A DNA stretch of 12,052 nt, taken from the NCBI GenBank assembly GCA_041641375.1, contig JBEPYM010000112.1:1-12052 (forward strand). Direction: 5' to 3'. Numbering within the stretch: the first letter of the stretch is position 1; the number at the start of each line of letters is the position of its first letter. The position numbers and the translations under genes were made by a program. This document shows positions 1 to 6,272 of the stretch, piece after piece. The notes beneath the pieces are model-generated. The model was not told the DNA's origin. It ran no database searches and was given only the letters and a program-made list of their open reading frames with translations. The DNA comes from Paenibacillus_AK sp041641375. Lineage in GTDB: Bacteria > Bacillota > Bacilli > Paenibacillales > YIM-B00363.

Positions 1-633
1 TTTCGTTTCGGCAAGATGCGTATGAATGGGAATATGTTCCCGCTCAGCAAGCGCAATCACCTCACGGAATGCCTGCGGTGGTACAGTGTAGGGGGAATGG
101 GGGCCAAGCATTGTTGTAATTCTCCCTTCAGCCTTATTGCTCCACCGACATATGAGATCCCAAGCCTCTGACATACGCCGCCCATTGTCATTTTTGAGAA
201 AAACCAGCCCGCGTGTTAAAGAAGCACGCATCCCAACCTCCTCGACTGCGGCGGCAATCTCATTCATGCCAATATACATGTCGGCAAAAGCAGTCGTACC
301 CGATTTGATCATTTCGGCCATCGCCAGCTTGCAGCCCCAATATATATCCTCTGGGGTCATTTTTGCTTCAGCAGGGAGCATCTTCTTGTCTAACCATTCC
401 ATGAGCTTCAGGTCGTCGGAAAATCCCCGCAACAAGCTCATGGGAGTGTGTTGATGAGCATTCACTAGCCCTGGCATCGCCACCATACCTTCTCCTCGAA
501 TCACTTGATCGACTTCAACGGTAATCGCAGCTTGAATGTCTGCGATACGGTCTCCTTCGATCAGAATGTCACCGGTAAATGGAGCCTCCTGTTCCATGGT
601 TAAGATGGTTACGCCTTTAATAAGTATCTTCAT
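1..633 (-). CDS. Amidohydrolase, MTA/SAH deaminase-like (partial, C-terminus outside window)
   Basis: Reads from ATG at 633 down to base 1 without a stop (211 codons), so the C-terminal half is missing. It is an amidohydrolase-superfamily metal enzyme resembling 5-methylthioadenosine/S-adenosylhomocysteine deaminases and related cytosine/guanine deaminase-like proteins, cytoplasmic. Visible signatures: the N-terminal beta-strand segment, the metal-binding HxH in NAHQHTPMSLLRG (H60, H62), an SGTTAFADMY segment (about 111-120), GPHSPYT (about 177-183), and the next metal ligand region HTHLAET (H204-H206) at the edge. The remaining His and Asp ligands lie beyond the window. The start is supported by AAGAGGAGG at about 642-650, seven bases upstream. 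It is divergent from the broken MerR-methyltransferase gene and has a promoter with MerR-type 19-bp spacing. Substrate assignment within the superfamily is inferred, not proven; chlorohydrolase-like or guanine deaminase-like activity is possible. Confidence 0.88.
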   Translation of the reverse strand, partial: MKILIKGVTILTMEQEAPFTGDILIEGDRIADIQAAITVEVDQVIRGEGMVAMPGLVNAHQHTPMSLLRGFSDDLKLMEWLDKKMLPAEAKMTPEDIYWGCKLAMAEMIKSGTTAFADMYIGMNEIAAAVEEVGMRASLTRGLVFLKNDNGRRMSEAWDLICRWSNKAEGRITTMLGPHSPYTVPPQAFREVIALAEREHIPIHTHLAETK

Positions 634-634
634 C

Positions 635-663
635 GTGACAGCCTCCTCTTTGAAGGTTATACT
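635..663 (+). promoter_or_regulatory. Sigma-A-type promoter for the divergent MerR gene
   Basis: GTGACA (635-640, 5 of 6 matches to TTGACA), 17-bp spacer, then TATACT (658-663, 5 of 6 matches to TATAAT). Transcription would start near 670, inside the AACGTTAACGTT palindrome, so the regulator could repress its own gene while activating the opposite promoter. The -10 elements of the two divergent promoters overlap (658-664). Confidence 0.6.
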
Positions 664-689
664 AAACGTTAACGTTGGGAGAATGTCAA
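659..689 (-). promoter_or_regulatory. MerR-type promoter/operator for the amidohydrolase gene
   Basis: On the minus strand a perfect -35 TTGACA (684-689) is followed by exactly 19 bases (665-683) and then TAGTAT (659-664) as -10. A 19-bp spacer instead of 17 is the hallmark of promoters untwisted by MerR-family activators. The spacer holds AACGTTAACGTT (665-676), a perfect 12-bp palindrome and a likely part of the regulator operator, although it is centred a few bases toward the -10 rather than exactly mid-spacer. The neighbouring gene encodes a MerR DNA-binding domain, which supports the reading. Confidence 0.7.
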
Positions 690-702
690 GAGAGTGCAGG
701 GG

Positions 703-1333
703 ATGCACGTGAAAATAAAAGAGGTTGCGGACAAATTAAAAGTATCACCGCGAGCGATCCGGTTTTACGAGGATAAAGGCCTTATTGCTCCTTCCAAACA
801 GGAGGACAATCAATACCGTACCTTTCATGATGAGGTTATCTGGTGGGGAACGGGGACTTGATCTGGGGATTGGTACCGGGAATCTTGCTGGACGTTTGCT
901 TGATGCAGGCGCAATCATGTCTGGTGTGGATCAGTCGAAGGAGATGCTGAAGGTATGTGAACGCAAATTCCCACAGGTGGATACGAAGCTGGGGAATTTC
1001 TTGGCGTTGCCTTATATGGATGGAACGTTTGATTTCGTAGTTTCAAGCTTTGCTCTTCATCATTTAAGGGGCGACCAGACACATATGGCCATACAGGAGA
1101 TGCGCAGGGTATTAAAGCCACATGGTCGCATTTGCATTGCCGATTTAATGAACTGCGAGGAAGAAAGTACAGCTTCTGAAAGCAGCAGCATTGATGACTA
1201 CATTCCGTTACCTGCACTCATTGATTTATTTGAAACATGCGGGTACATTACGAAACATCTGCAGGTGAACGAGATGCTGCATGTCATTTTGGCAGTGCCT
1301 TTTCGACAAGCAAAAACGTTGCCCCTGCGGTAA
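703..1333 (+). pseudogene. MerR regulator-SAM methyltransferase fusion, internally deleted and frameshifted
   Basis: The first part reads in the frame of ATG 703 (or GTG 709, better spaced from AGGGG at 698-702) as a MerR helix-turn-helix: KIKEVADKLKVSPRAIRFYE, KGLIAPSK, then FHDEVIW. It stops at TGA 859-861 after 52 codons. From about 845 another frame (+1) carries a class I SAM methyltransferase to TAA 1333: motif I LDLGIGTG (857-880), an SGVDQSKEMLK acidic-loop segment, FDFVVSSFALHHL, EMRRVLKPHGRICI. From memory, Bacillales have proteins in which a full MerR regulator is fused to such a methyltransferase and the MerR wing plus dimerisation helix separate the two parts; here that middle is gone and the joint at about 841-850 is out of frame. 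Only weak starts (ATG 827/830, no well-placed ribosome site) could express the methyltransferase remnant. A further small loss around EEESTASESSSIDD is possible. Confidence 0.75.
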
Positions 1334-1381
1334 GGTTAACGAAAATCAATGGCTTACCTATTATAATGGGAGGATGACGAT

Positions 1382-1582
1382 ATGCTGCTAACGGGAATCA
1401 TTTTGATTGGAATTGGCCTGTGGATGATTATGAAGCCGAGCCAGCTGTGGACAGTCGCTGAAAGCTGGAAGTCAAGCGATGCATTAGAGCCATCGGAGCT
1501 CTATGTTTGGTCAACACGAATGGGCGGTGTGATGACCGCATTAGCGGGGACGGGCGCGGTTGTTGCTCATTTCTTAACGTGA
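1382..1582 (+). CDS. Small DUF6199-like membrane protein
   Basis: A 66-aa protein with an N-terminal membrane helix (about residues 2-18), a short polar middle containing KPSQLW, ESWKSSDALEPSELY and RMGG, and a second C-terminal helix (about 47-64). The pattern helix - KP..W - WK - EPS..Y - R.GG - helix matches small Bacillales membrane proteins of the DUF6199 type; function unknown. The start is well supported by GGGAGGA at 1368-1374, seven bases upstream of ATG. It follows the MerR-methyltransferase remnant by 48 bases on the same strand and is convergent with the DUF2536 gene, whose stop lies 12 bases away. Family assignment is from recalled pattern. Confidence 0.75.
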   Translation: MLLTGIILIGIGLWMIMKPSQLWTVAESWKSSDALEPSELYVWSTRMGGVMTALAGTGAVVAHFLT

Positions 1583-1583
1583 T

Positions 1584-1609
1584 GTACAAGGACCTCATGA
1601 TCCTTGTAC
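1584..1609. terminator. Bidirectional hairpin between convergent genes
   Basis: GTACAAGGA (1584-1592) and TCCTTGTAC (1601-1609) form a perfect 9-bp stem with an 8-base loop that itself contains TCATGA. It sits between the stop codons of the DUF6199-like gene and the DUF2536 gene, and its right arm includes the last sense codons of the latter. Neither strand has a run of U after the stem, so it is not a textbook intrinsic terminator. It may act as a shared 3' stabiliser or weak terminator for both genes. Confidence 0.5.
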
Positions 1610-1807
1610 GCGAAAATGCACGACGGCCGTGTATAGCATTTTGTCCCGAGTAGGGTCGAATGTGACTTGATGCTGAACGGCATGAACGCGAAGCATCAAT
1701 GCTTTGTTGTGCTCAATCTGTGTTGCAATGGCACGCTCCAGCATTTGAAAATCATATGCTTGCAAGCACTCGACCTTCGTATCGATCAAATCCAGTGAGA
1801 AGCTCAT
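1595..1807 (-). CDS. DUF2536 family protein (YrzA-like)
   Basis: A 70-aa soluble protein resembling the small Bacillales DUF2536 family (B. subtilis YrzA type). Conserved-looking features: the N-terminal FSLDLIDTKVECLQA, a central LERAIATQIEHNKALML with the IExNKAxML pattern, then VHAVQHQVTF and the C-terminal LYTAVVHFR strand. Length agrees with the family. The ribosome site GAAGGAGA (about 1820-1827) is good, if somewhat far from ATG 1807. No enzymatic motifs, membrane segments or metal sites are visible; function unknown. It is transcribed away from the lipoprotein-kinase operon from a candidate promoter at 1841-1869 and converges on the DUF6199-like gene. Confidence 0.82.
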   Translation of the reverse strand: MSFSLDLIDTKVECLQAYDFQMLERAIATQIEHNKALMLRVHAVQHQVTFDPTRDKMLYTAVVHFRVQGS

Positions 1808-1840
1808 CCCCGATTATCTCCTTCCAGATAGCTATGGCTA

Positions 1841-1869
1841 ATGATACCAAACTTGAATGTCGATTTGAA
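1841..1869 (-). promoter_or_regulatory. Candidate promoter of the DUF2536 gene
   Basis: Minus-strand TTCAAA (1864-1869, 4 of 6), a 17-bp spacer, then TATCAT (1841-1846, 5 of 6). Placed 34 bases upstream of the start codon with the ribosome site in between. Confidence 0.4.
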
Positions 1870-1929
1870 GGAAAAAACGAGACTTATGTCGAACAAATAG
1901 CAGGATGGGTACATCAATCGAGGTGAACG

Positions 1930-2367
1930 ATGTTGAACATAAGGATGAAATCGAGAGCGACGAAAGCGACGGCACTCCTGCTTGCAGTTTGTGTGCTTCT
2001 GGTTGGACCCGGCTGCGCTCGAAATAGCAGCCATTCCGGTCATTCGCATGCTGCATCCGCTTCCTCTCAATCCCAGGGAGTAAAGCCGACACTGGACATT
2101 GACGTGAAGGTTGAAGGCAAGACGGCGACTGTTCAGATCAAGACGGATCTCGAATTGTCCGAAGCGAATATCGGTCAGGCTCGCAAGCCGGGTCAGGGAC
2201 ATATCCACTTTTACCTGAATGACGGCGAGAAACAATCAAGCGGGTTGAGCACGGTAAATCTGACGGATTTGCCGCCCGGCAAGCACACCGTGAAGGTGTC
2301 ACTGCACAACAATGATCATACACCCTACGACGTGACGGTAAGCCGTACGTTCGAAGTTGCGCCGTAA
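1930..2367 (+). CDS. His-rich putative lipoprotein or secreted protein
   Basis: A 145-aa exported protein. Residues 1-28 form a signal peptide (basic start, hydrophobic ATALLLAVCVLLV) ending at Cys29. The lipobox LVGPGC is poor (Gly at -3, Pro at -2), so lipidation is likely but not certain. After the Cys comes a His-rich linker (H35, H38, H40) and a Ser/Gln-rich spacer, then a beta-rich domain of about 95 residues with GHIHFYLN (H91, H93) and DLPPGKHTVKVSLHNNDH. The latter resembles secreted beta-sandwich domains of the DUF4399/DUF6130 kind, recognised only loosely. Paired histidines suggest metal binding (inference). GAGGTGA precedes ATG 1930 closely; ATG 1945 is a less likely alternative. 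It is the first gene of the run and ends 6 bases before the kinase start, suggesting it works with the kinase as an extracellular partner or target. No clear promoter was found in 1870-1929. Confidence 0.8.
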   Translation: MLNIRMKSRATKATALLLAVCVLLVGPGCARNSSHSGHSHAASASSQSQGVKPTLDIDVKVEGKTATVQIKTDLELSEANIGQARKPGQGHIHFYLNDGEKQSSGLSTVNLTDLPPGKHTVKVSLHNNDHTPYDVTVSRTFEVAP

Positions 2368-2373
2368 TCGCCT

Positions 2374-3870
2374 ATGCTTCGGAAATCGTTGAAAGCCATC
2401 AGTATCAAGGTCAAAATAGTTGTCGCAGTTGCGGTTGTGCTCGCAGCCATGACCGTTTTTCACTTGGTTTTTACAGCGTATACGCTTCGCTCCTCCGTCG
2501 AGGAGGCGTATGTCACTCAGCTGCGGGGAATGACGACAGCCATTAACGGTCGTTACGAGGAGTCCCATTCGATTGCGGACGTGCAGCAAATTTTCGATTA
2601 TATCACGTACAAAAATCCGACGGTTATGAAGCTGACGCTTTATGGGCTGGATGGGGTCGTACTTGCTTCGACCGAGCGTACGCTGGTTGGCAGGAAGGAA
2701 GAGACGATGCTTCCAATGCTAACCGGCAAAATACGCATCGAGCACATACATGGCGATCCAGACGGCATCCCGAAGGTGTTGTTAATGGAGCCGATGCTGG
2801 AGGACGGACAAATTATCGGTTATGTGGAGCTGCTCCAGAATGCAAGCGATGAGGAGAGGCTTATTCAGAGCCGAATAGAGCGGACTATTCTGGTGAATAT
2901 CGGCACGTCGCTCATCATTGTGATGATTTTGTCGGCTATTATTCGCTCCGTACTTGTGAAGCCGCTTATGACGATTCGCAGTGCCGCGTTGTCGGTCAAG
3001 CACGGCAAAGCATACGAAAAACTGGAGCTACATGCGTCGCAAGAGCTAACTGAGGTCGGGACGGCCTTCAACGAAATGGTCGAAACGCTGGAGCGGCAGT
3101 ATAAGCAAATTGTAGAGGCGGAAAAAATGTCCGCGCTTGGCAGTCTTGTGGCCGGAGTCGCACACGAGATTAACACCCCGATTGGCGTTTCAGTGACGGC
3201 TGCCTCGTACCTGGAAGAGAAAACCGCCGATTTTGAGCGACAGTTCAAGCAGGGTCAGCTGAAGCGGTCCGAGCTGGAGCTGTATTTGAACTCGACGAAG
3301 GAAACGACACGGATACTGCTGTCGAATTTGCAGCGATCGAGCGAGCTGATTCGCAGCTTCAAGCAGGTGTCGGTCGACCAATCGAGTGAGGAGCGGCGGA
3401 GGTTCGCTGTCGTGCCGTATATTCGGGATGTGGTGGTGAGTCTACAGCCGCAGCTCAAGCGCACCAATCACACAGTAGAGGTCGAAGGTGACGAGCGGCT
3501 GATCCTGACGAGCTACCCGGGGGCATTGTCACAAATCATTACAAATTTGTTGATGAACTCCTTGCTCCATGCGTTTGAGAAGGACGAAGCCGGATGGATT
3601 CGTATGGAAGCCGGTGCGATGGCGGACATCGTGTACCTCACTTATGAGGATAATGGGCGCGGAATGACTGAGGATATCCGAGCTAGAATGTTTGACCCTT
3701 TCTTCACGACGAATCGCAGTGGTGGGGGAACAGGGCTAGGGATGCACATTGTATATAATCTCGTTACCCAGCGTCTAGGAGGCACGATCGCTTGTACAAG
3801 CGAGCCCGGGAAGGGAACGAAATTCAGGATCGAGCTCCCGAATGGCGGGGAAGGGGACCATACGTTATGA
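2374..3870 (+). CDS. Membrane-bound sensor histidine kinase
   Basis: A 498-aa kinase. Layout: TM1 about 12-36; an extracytoplasmic sensor of about 130 residues with a LYGLDGVVLAST segment typical of Cache/PAS-like folds; TM2 about 170-193; HAMP linker about 194-247; the dimerisation/phosphoacceptor helix with H264 in VAGVAHEINTPIG; then a catalytic ATPase domain with N box NLLMNSLLHAF (about 391-401), G1 DNGRGM (426-431), F box FDPFFTT (440-446) and G2 GGGTGLGM (450-457). All key motifs are intact, so it should autophosphorylate. It overlaps the HD-GYP regulator by ATGA, its obvious partner. ATG 2374 has no good ribosome site. It lies in the same reading frame as the lipoprotein, separated only by TAA and two codons, so translation is probably coupled. 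The ligand is unknown; the His-rich lipoprotein may present it. Confidence 0.92.
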   Translation: MLRKSLKAISIKVKIVVAVAVVLAAMTVFHLVFTAYTLRSSVEEAYVTQLRGMTTAINGRYEESHSIADVQQIFDYITYKNPTVMKLTLYGLDGVVLASTERTLVGRKEETMLPMLTGKIRIEHIHGDPDGIPKVLLMEPMLEDGQIIGYVELLQNASDEERLIQSRIERTILVNIGTSLIIVMILSAIIRSVLVKPLMTIRSAALSVKHGKAYEKLELHASQELTEVGTAFNEMVETLERQYKQIVEAEKMSALGSLVAGVAHEINTPIGVSVTAASYLEEKTADFERQFKQGQLKRSELELYLNSTKETTRILLSNLQRSSELIRSFKQVSVDQSSEERRRFAVVPYIRDVVVSLQPQLKRTNHTVEVEGDERLILTSYPGALSQIITNLLMNSLLHAFEKDEAGWIRMEAGAMADIVYLTYEDNGRGMTEDIRARMFDPFFTTNRSGGGTGLGMHIVYNLVTQRLGGTIACTSEPGKGTKFRIELPNGGEGDHTL

Positions 3871-5438
3871 CCGATGCATTTGATGAAGAGGATTTGTTGT
3901 TTCAGGACGAGGAGGAGCCGGCACGACACCACGAAGAAGGGGACGCTAGAGGGCGCTGGCTTGTATTAATTGTAGACGACGAGCCGGAAATACACCAGGT
4001 CACCAGAATGGTGCTGGCGGATTTCGAGTTTGAAGGTAAACGGATCGAATGGATTTCAGCGTACAGTTCGAGTGAGGCGCGTCTCCGTATGCGCGAGAAC
4101 CCCGATATCGCGGTGATCCTGCTTGATGTCGTGATGGAAACCGATACGTCGGGTCTTGATTTTGTCAAGTACGTCCGGGAGGAGCTGGGCAATAAATCCG
4201 TACGTATCACCCTTCGGACGGGACAGCCGGGCCAAGCGCCTGAACGTTACGTCATTACCGAGTACGATATTAATGATTATAAGGAAAAGACGGAGCTTAC
4301 GGCTCAGAAGCTCTATACGTCCATGGTCGCTTCGATTCGTACCTATCGGAATATAAAAGTCATTGAGAACAACAAGTTAGGTTTGGAGGAAATTATTAAA
4401 TCCTCCTCTCGTATCTTTGAGCTCCAGTCAATGAAAAAGTTTACTTCGGCCGTGCTGTTGCAGCTGATCTCCATTCTTCATATGGACCGCAATGCGATCC
4501 ATGCCAACATCTCAAGCTTTACCGTAACCAGGGGAGAATCCGATGCCGTCATCGTTGCTGCGACCGGTGACTTTGCGAATCGAGTCGACTGCAAGCTGCG
4601 TGATGCGGTGCCGCCCCATATCCGATCCGAGATCGAGCTCGCCTTCGAGCGAAAGGAAAGCAGGTTTGACAGTCGTTCCTTCGTCATTTACGTACGCAGC
4701 AAAACGGGGTCGGAAAATGCGATCTACATGGAAGGGTCCAAGACCTTGGACGAGTGGGATCGGTATTTAATCGAGATTTATTGCTCGAATGTTTCCGTTG
4801 CTTTCGAGAATATCTATTTAAATCAGGAAGTGGAACATACCCAGAAGGAAATATTGTTTACGCTGGGCGAGATTGTCGAGACGAGGTCGAAGGAAACAGG
4901 GAACCACGTCAAGCGTGTGGCGGAGTACTCGAAGCAGCTTGCGATCATGTACGGGCTGTCTGAGGAGGAGTCCGAGCTGCTGCGGCTTGCTTCGCCGATG
5001 CACGATGTCGGGAAGGTGGGCATACCCGACGGCATTCTAAACAAACCGGGCAAGCTGACGCCGGAAGAGTTTGAAGTGATGAAGAGCCATGCATCGATCG
5101 GCTATACGATGCTGAAGCATTCTCAGCAGAAGATCATTAGCTCGGGGGCAATCATTGCGCTGCAGCATCATGAGCGTGTGGACGGAACCGGGTATCCCCA
5201 AGGCTTGAAGGGGGAGGACATCCATATTTTTGCTCGAGTCACCGCCTTAGCTGATGTGTTCGATGCCCTGGGATCGGAGCGAGTCTATAAACAGGCTTGG
5301 CCGTTGGAGCGTATTTTGGACTATATCCAAGAGCAGCGGGGACGGCAGTTCGACGAGCGGCTTGTCGACTTGTTCCTCCACAACCTGCCGGTTTTTCTGG
5401 AAATCCGCGACCGCTATCCGGATCTGAAGGTATTTTAG
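3867..5438 (+). CDS. Response regulator REC-DUF3369-HD-GYP, cyclic-di-GMP phosphodiesterase
   Basis: ATG 3867 overlaps the kinase stop (ATGA), giving 523 aa; an upstream TTG at 3792 lies inside the kinase and is rejected. An acidic tail (1-30) precedes a REC domain: DD at 37-38, phosphoacceptor D87 in ILLDVVM, T118 and K139 as switch residues. The middle (about 160-315) fits DUF3369, known mostly in response regulators of this architecture. The C-terminal HD-GYP domain (about 330-500) has GNHVKRVAEYS, the catalytic HD (H379-D380) in MHDVGKVG, HHERVDGTGYP with GYP at 442-444, and ALADVFDAL. These motifs match active cyclic-di-GMP phosphodiesterases that hydrolyse the messenger to pGpG or GMP. 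Expected role: the kinase phosphorylates D87 and modulates local cyclic-di-GMP, affecting motility, biofilm or sporulation (inference). There is no DNA-binding domain, so output is enzymatic. Confidence 0.93.
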   Translation: MTDAFDEEDLLFQDEEEPARHHEEGDARGRWLVLIVDDEPEIHQVTRMVLADFEFEGKRIEWISAYSSSEARLRMRENPDIAVILLDVVMETDTSGLDFVKYVREELGNKSVRITLRTGQPGQAPERYVITEYDINDYKEKTELTAQKLYTSMVASIRTYRNIKVIENNKLGLEEIIKSSSRIFELQSMKKFTSAVLLQLISILHMDRNAIHANISSFTVTRGESDAVIVAATGDFANRVDCKLRDAVPPHIRSEIELAFERKESRFDSRSFVIYVRSKTGSENAIYMEGSKTLDEWDRYLIEIYCSNVSVAFENIYLNQEVEHTQKEILFTLGEIVETRSKETGNHVKRVAEYSKQLAIMYGLSEEESELLRLASPMHDVGKVGIPDGILNKPGKLTPEEFEVMKSHASIGYTMLKHSQQKIISSGAIIALQHHERVDGTGYPQGLKGEDIHIFARVTALADVFDALGSERVYKQAWPLERILDYIQEQRGRQFDERLVDLFLHNLPVFLEIRDRYPDLKVF

Positions 5439-5441
5439 GGG

Positions 5442-6254
5442 ATGCAGTTGAGACATAATTGTATACAGCTGCTGCGTTTTGGACGGGAGCAGGCATTGTC
5501 CTGTTTGTTCCCCGTCGTTATTTTTGCATCGCTCGCACTGACGGAATGGCTGCCATTTCCTTGGCTGCCCAGGTATGATTGGCTGCTCCTCATCTGTGTG
5601 GCGATGCAAATGTGGATGCTCGGTTCAGGGCTGGAAACGAGGGACGAGCTCAAGGTCATTACGGTGTTTCATCTGATCGGTCTCGGTTTGGAATGCTTTA
5701 AGGTCCATATGGGCTCGTGGTCATATCCGGAGGAGGCGTATTCCAAGGTGCTTGGGGTACCGCTGTACAGCGGGTTTATGTATGCCAGCGTTGCCAGCTA
5801 TTTGTGCCAGGCATGGAGAAGGCTGGATGTCGAGCTGATCAACTGGCCTCCTTATTTTTTGGTGGTCCCCCTTGCCGCTGCGATTTACGCCAACTTTTTT
5901 ACACATCATTATTGGCTTGACGTACGCTGGGTATTATCGGCTTGTGTGTTACTCGTCTTCTGGAGGACATGGGTATTGTATCATGTAGGCGGGCTTCCAT
6001 ACCGCATGCCGCTTGCGCTGTCGTTTGTGCTGATCGGTTTTTTTATTTGGATCGCAGAGAACGTGGCAACCTTCTTGGGCGCATGGCAATATCCGGATCA
6101 AGAGTCAGGATGGAGAATTGTCCATCTTGGCAAAGTAAGCTCATGGCTGCTGCTCGTCATCGTAAGCTTCCTGATAGTCGCAACGTTAAAGAGGGTCAAA
6201 AAGGAACGTCAAGCGTCGTCAAGCGTCAAGTACGAAAATACGGCTCATCGATGA
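5442..6254 (+). CDS. DUF817 integral membrane protein (YoaT-like)
   Basis: A 270-aa polytopic membrane protein with about eight predicted hydrophobic helices, matching DUF817 (B. subtilis YoaT type) in length and in its conserved aromatic-rich segments: KVHMGSWSYPE, GVPLYSGFMYASV, RFWL-like loops around HHYWLDVRW, and FIWIAENVATFLGAWQYP. Function of the family is unknown. The charged C-terminal tail (KRVKKERQASSSVK) contains three copies of GTCAAGC/GTCAAG (6208-6230), which may mark a small local duplication. It starts 3 bases after the HD-GYP stop with only GGGG before the ATG, so translation is likely coupled. Upstream signalling genes may share the transcript without functional relation. 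Confidence 0.88.
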   Translation: MQLRHNCIQLLRFGREQALSCLFPVVIFASLALTEWLPFPWLPRYDWLLLICVAMQMWMLGSGLETRDELKVITVFHLIGLGLECFKVHMGSWSYPEEAYSKVLGVPLYSGFMYASVASYLCQAWRRLDVELINWPPYFLVVPLAAAIYANFFTHHYWLDVRWVLSACVLLVFWRTWVLYHVGGLPYRMPLALSFVLIGFFIWIAENVATFLGAWQYPDQESGWRIVHLGKVSSWLLLVIVSFLIVATLKRVKKERQASSSVKYENTAHR

Positions 6255-6272
6255 ATGGAGGGTGAATGACTG

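Noticed and set aside
1362..1367. Perfect TATAAT before the DUF6199-like gene
   Set aside because: Transcription from it would start within or after the ribosome site, and there is no -35 at 16-18 bp.
3792..3866. TTG start extending the HD-GYP regulator by 25 residues
   Set aside because: It lies inside the kinase ATPase-domain coding region; the ATGA overlap at 3867 is the natural coupled start.
6208..6230. GTCAAGC direct repeats at the end of the DUF817 gene
   Set aside because: Three short, irregularly spaced (10 and 7 bases) copies within coding sequence; not a CRISPR array or known site.
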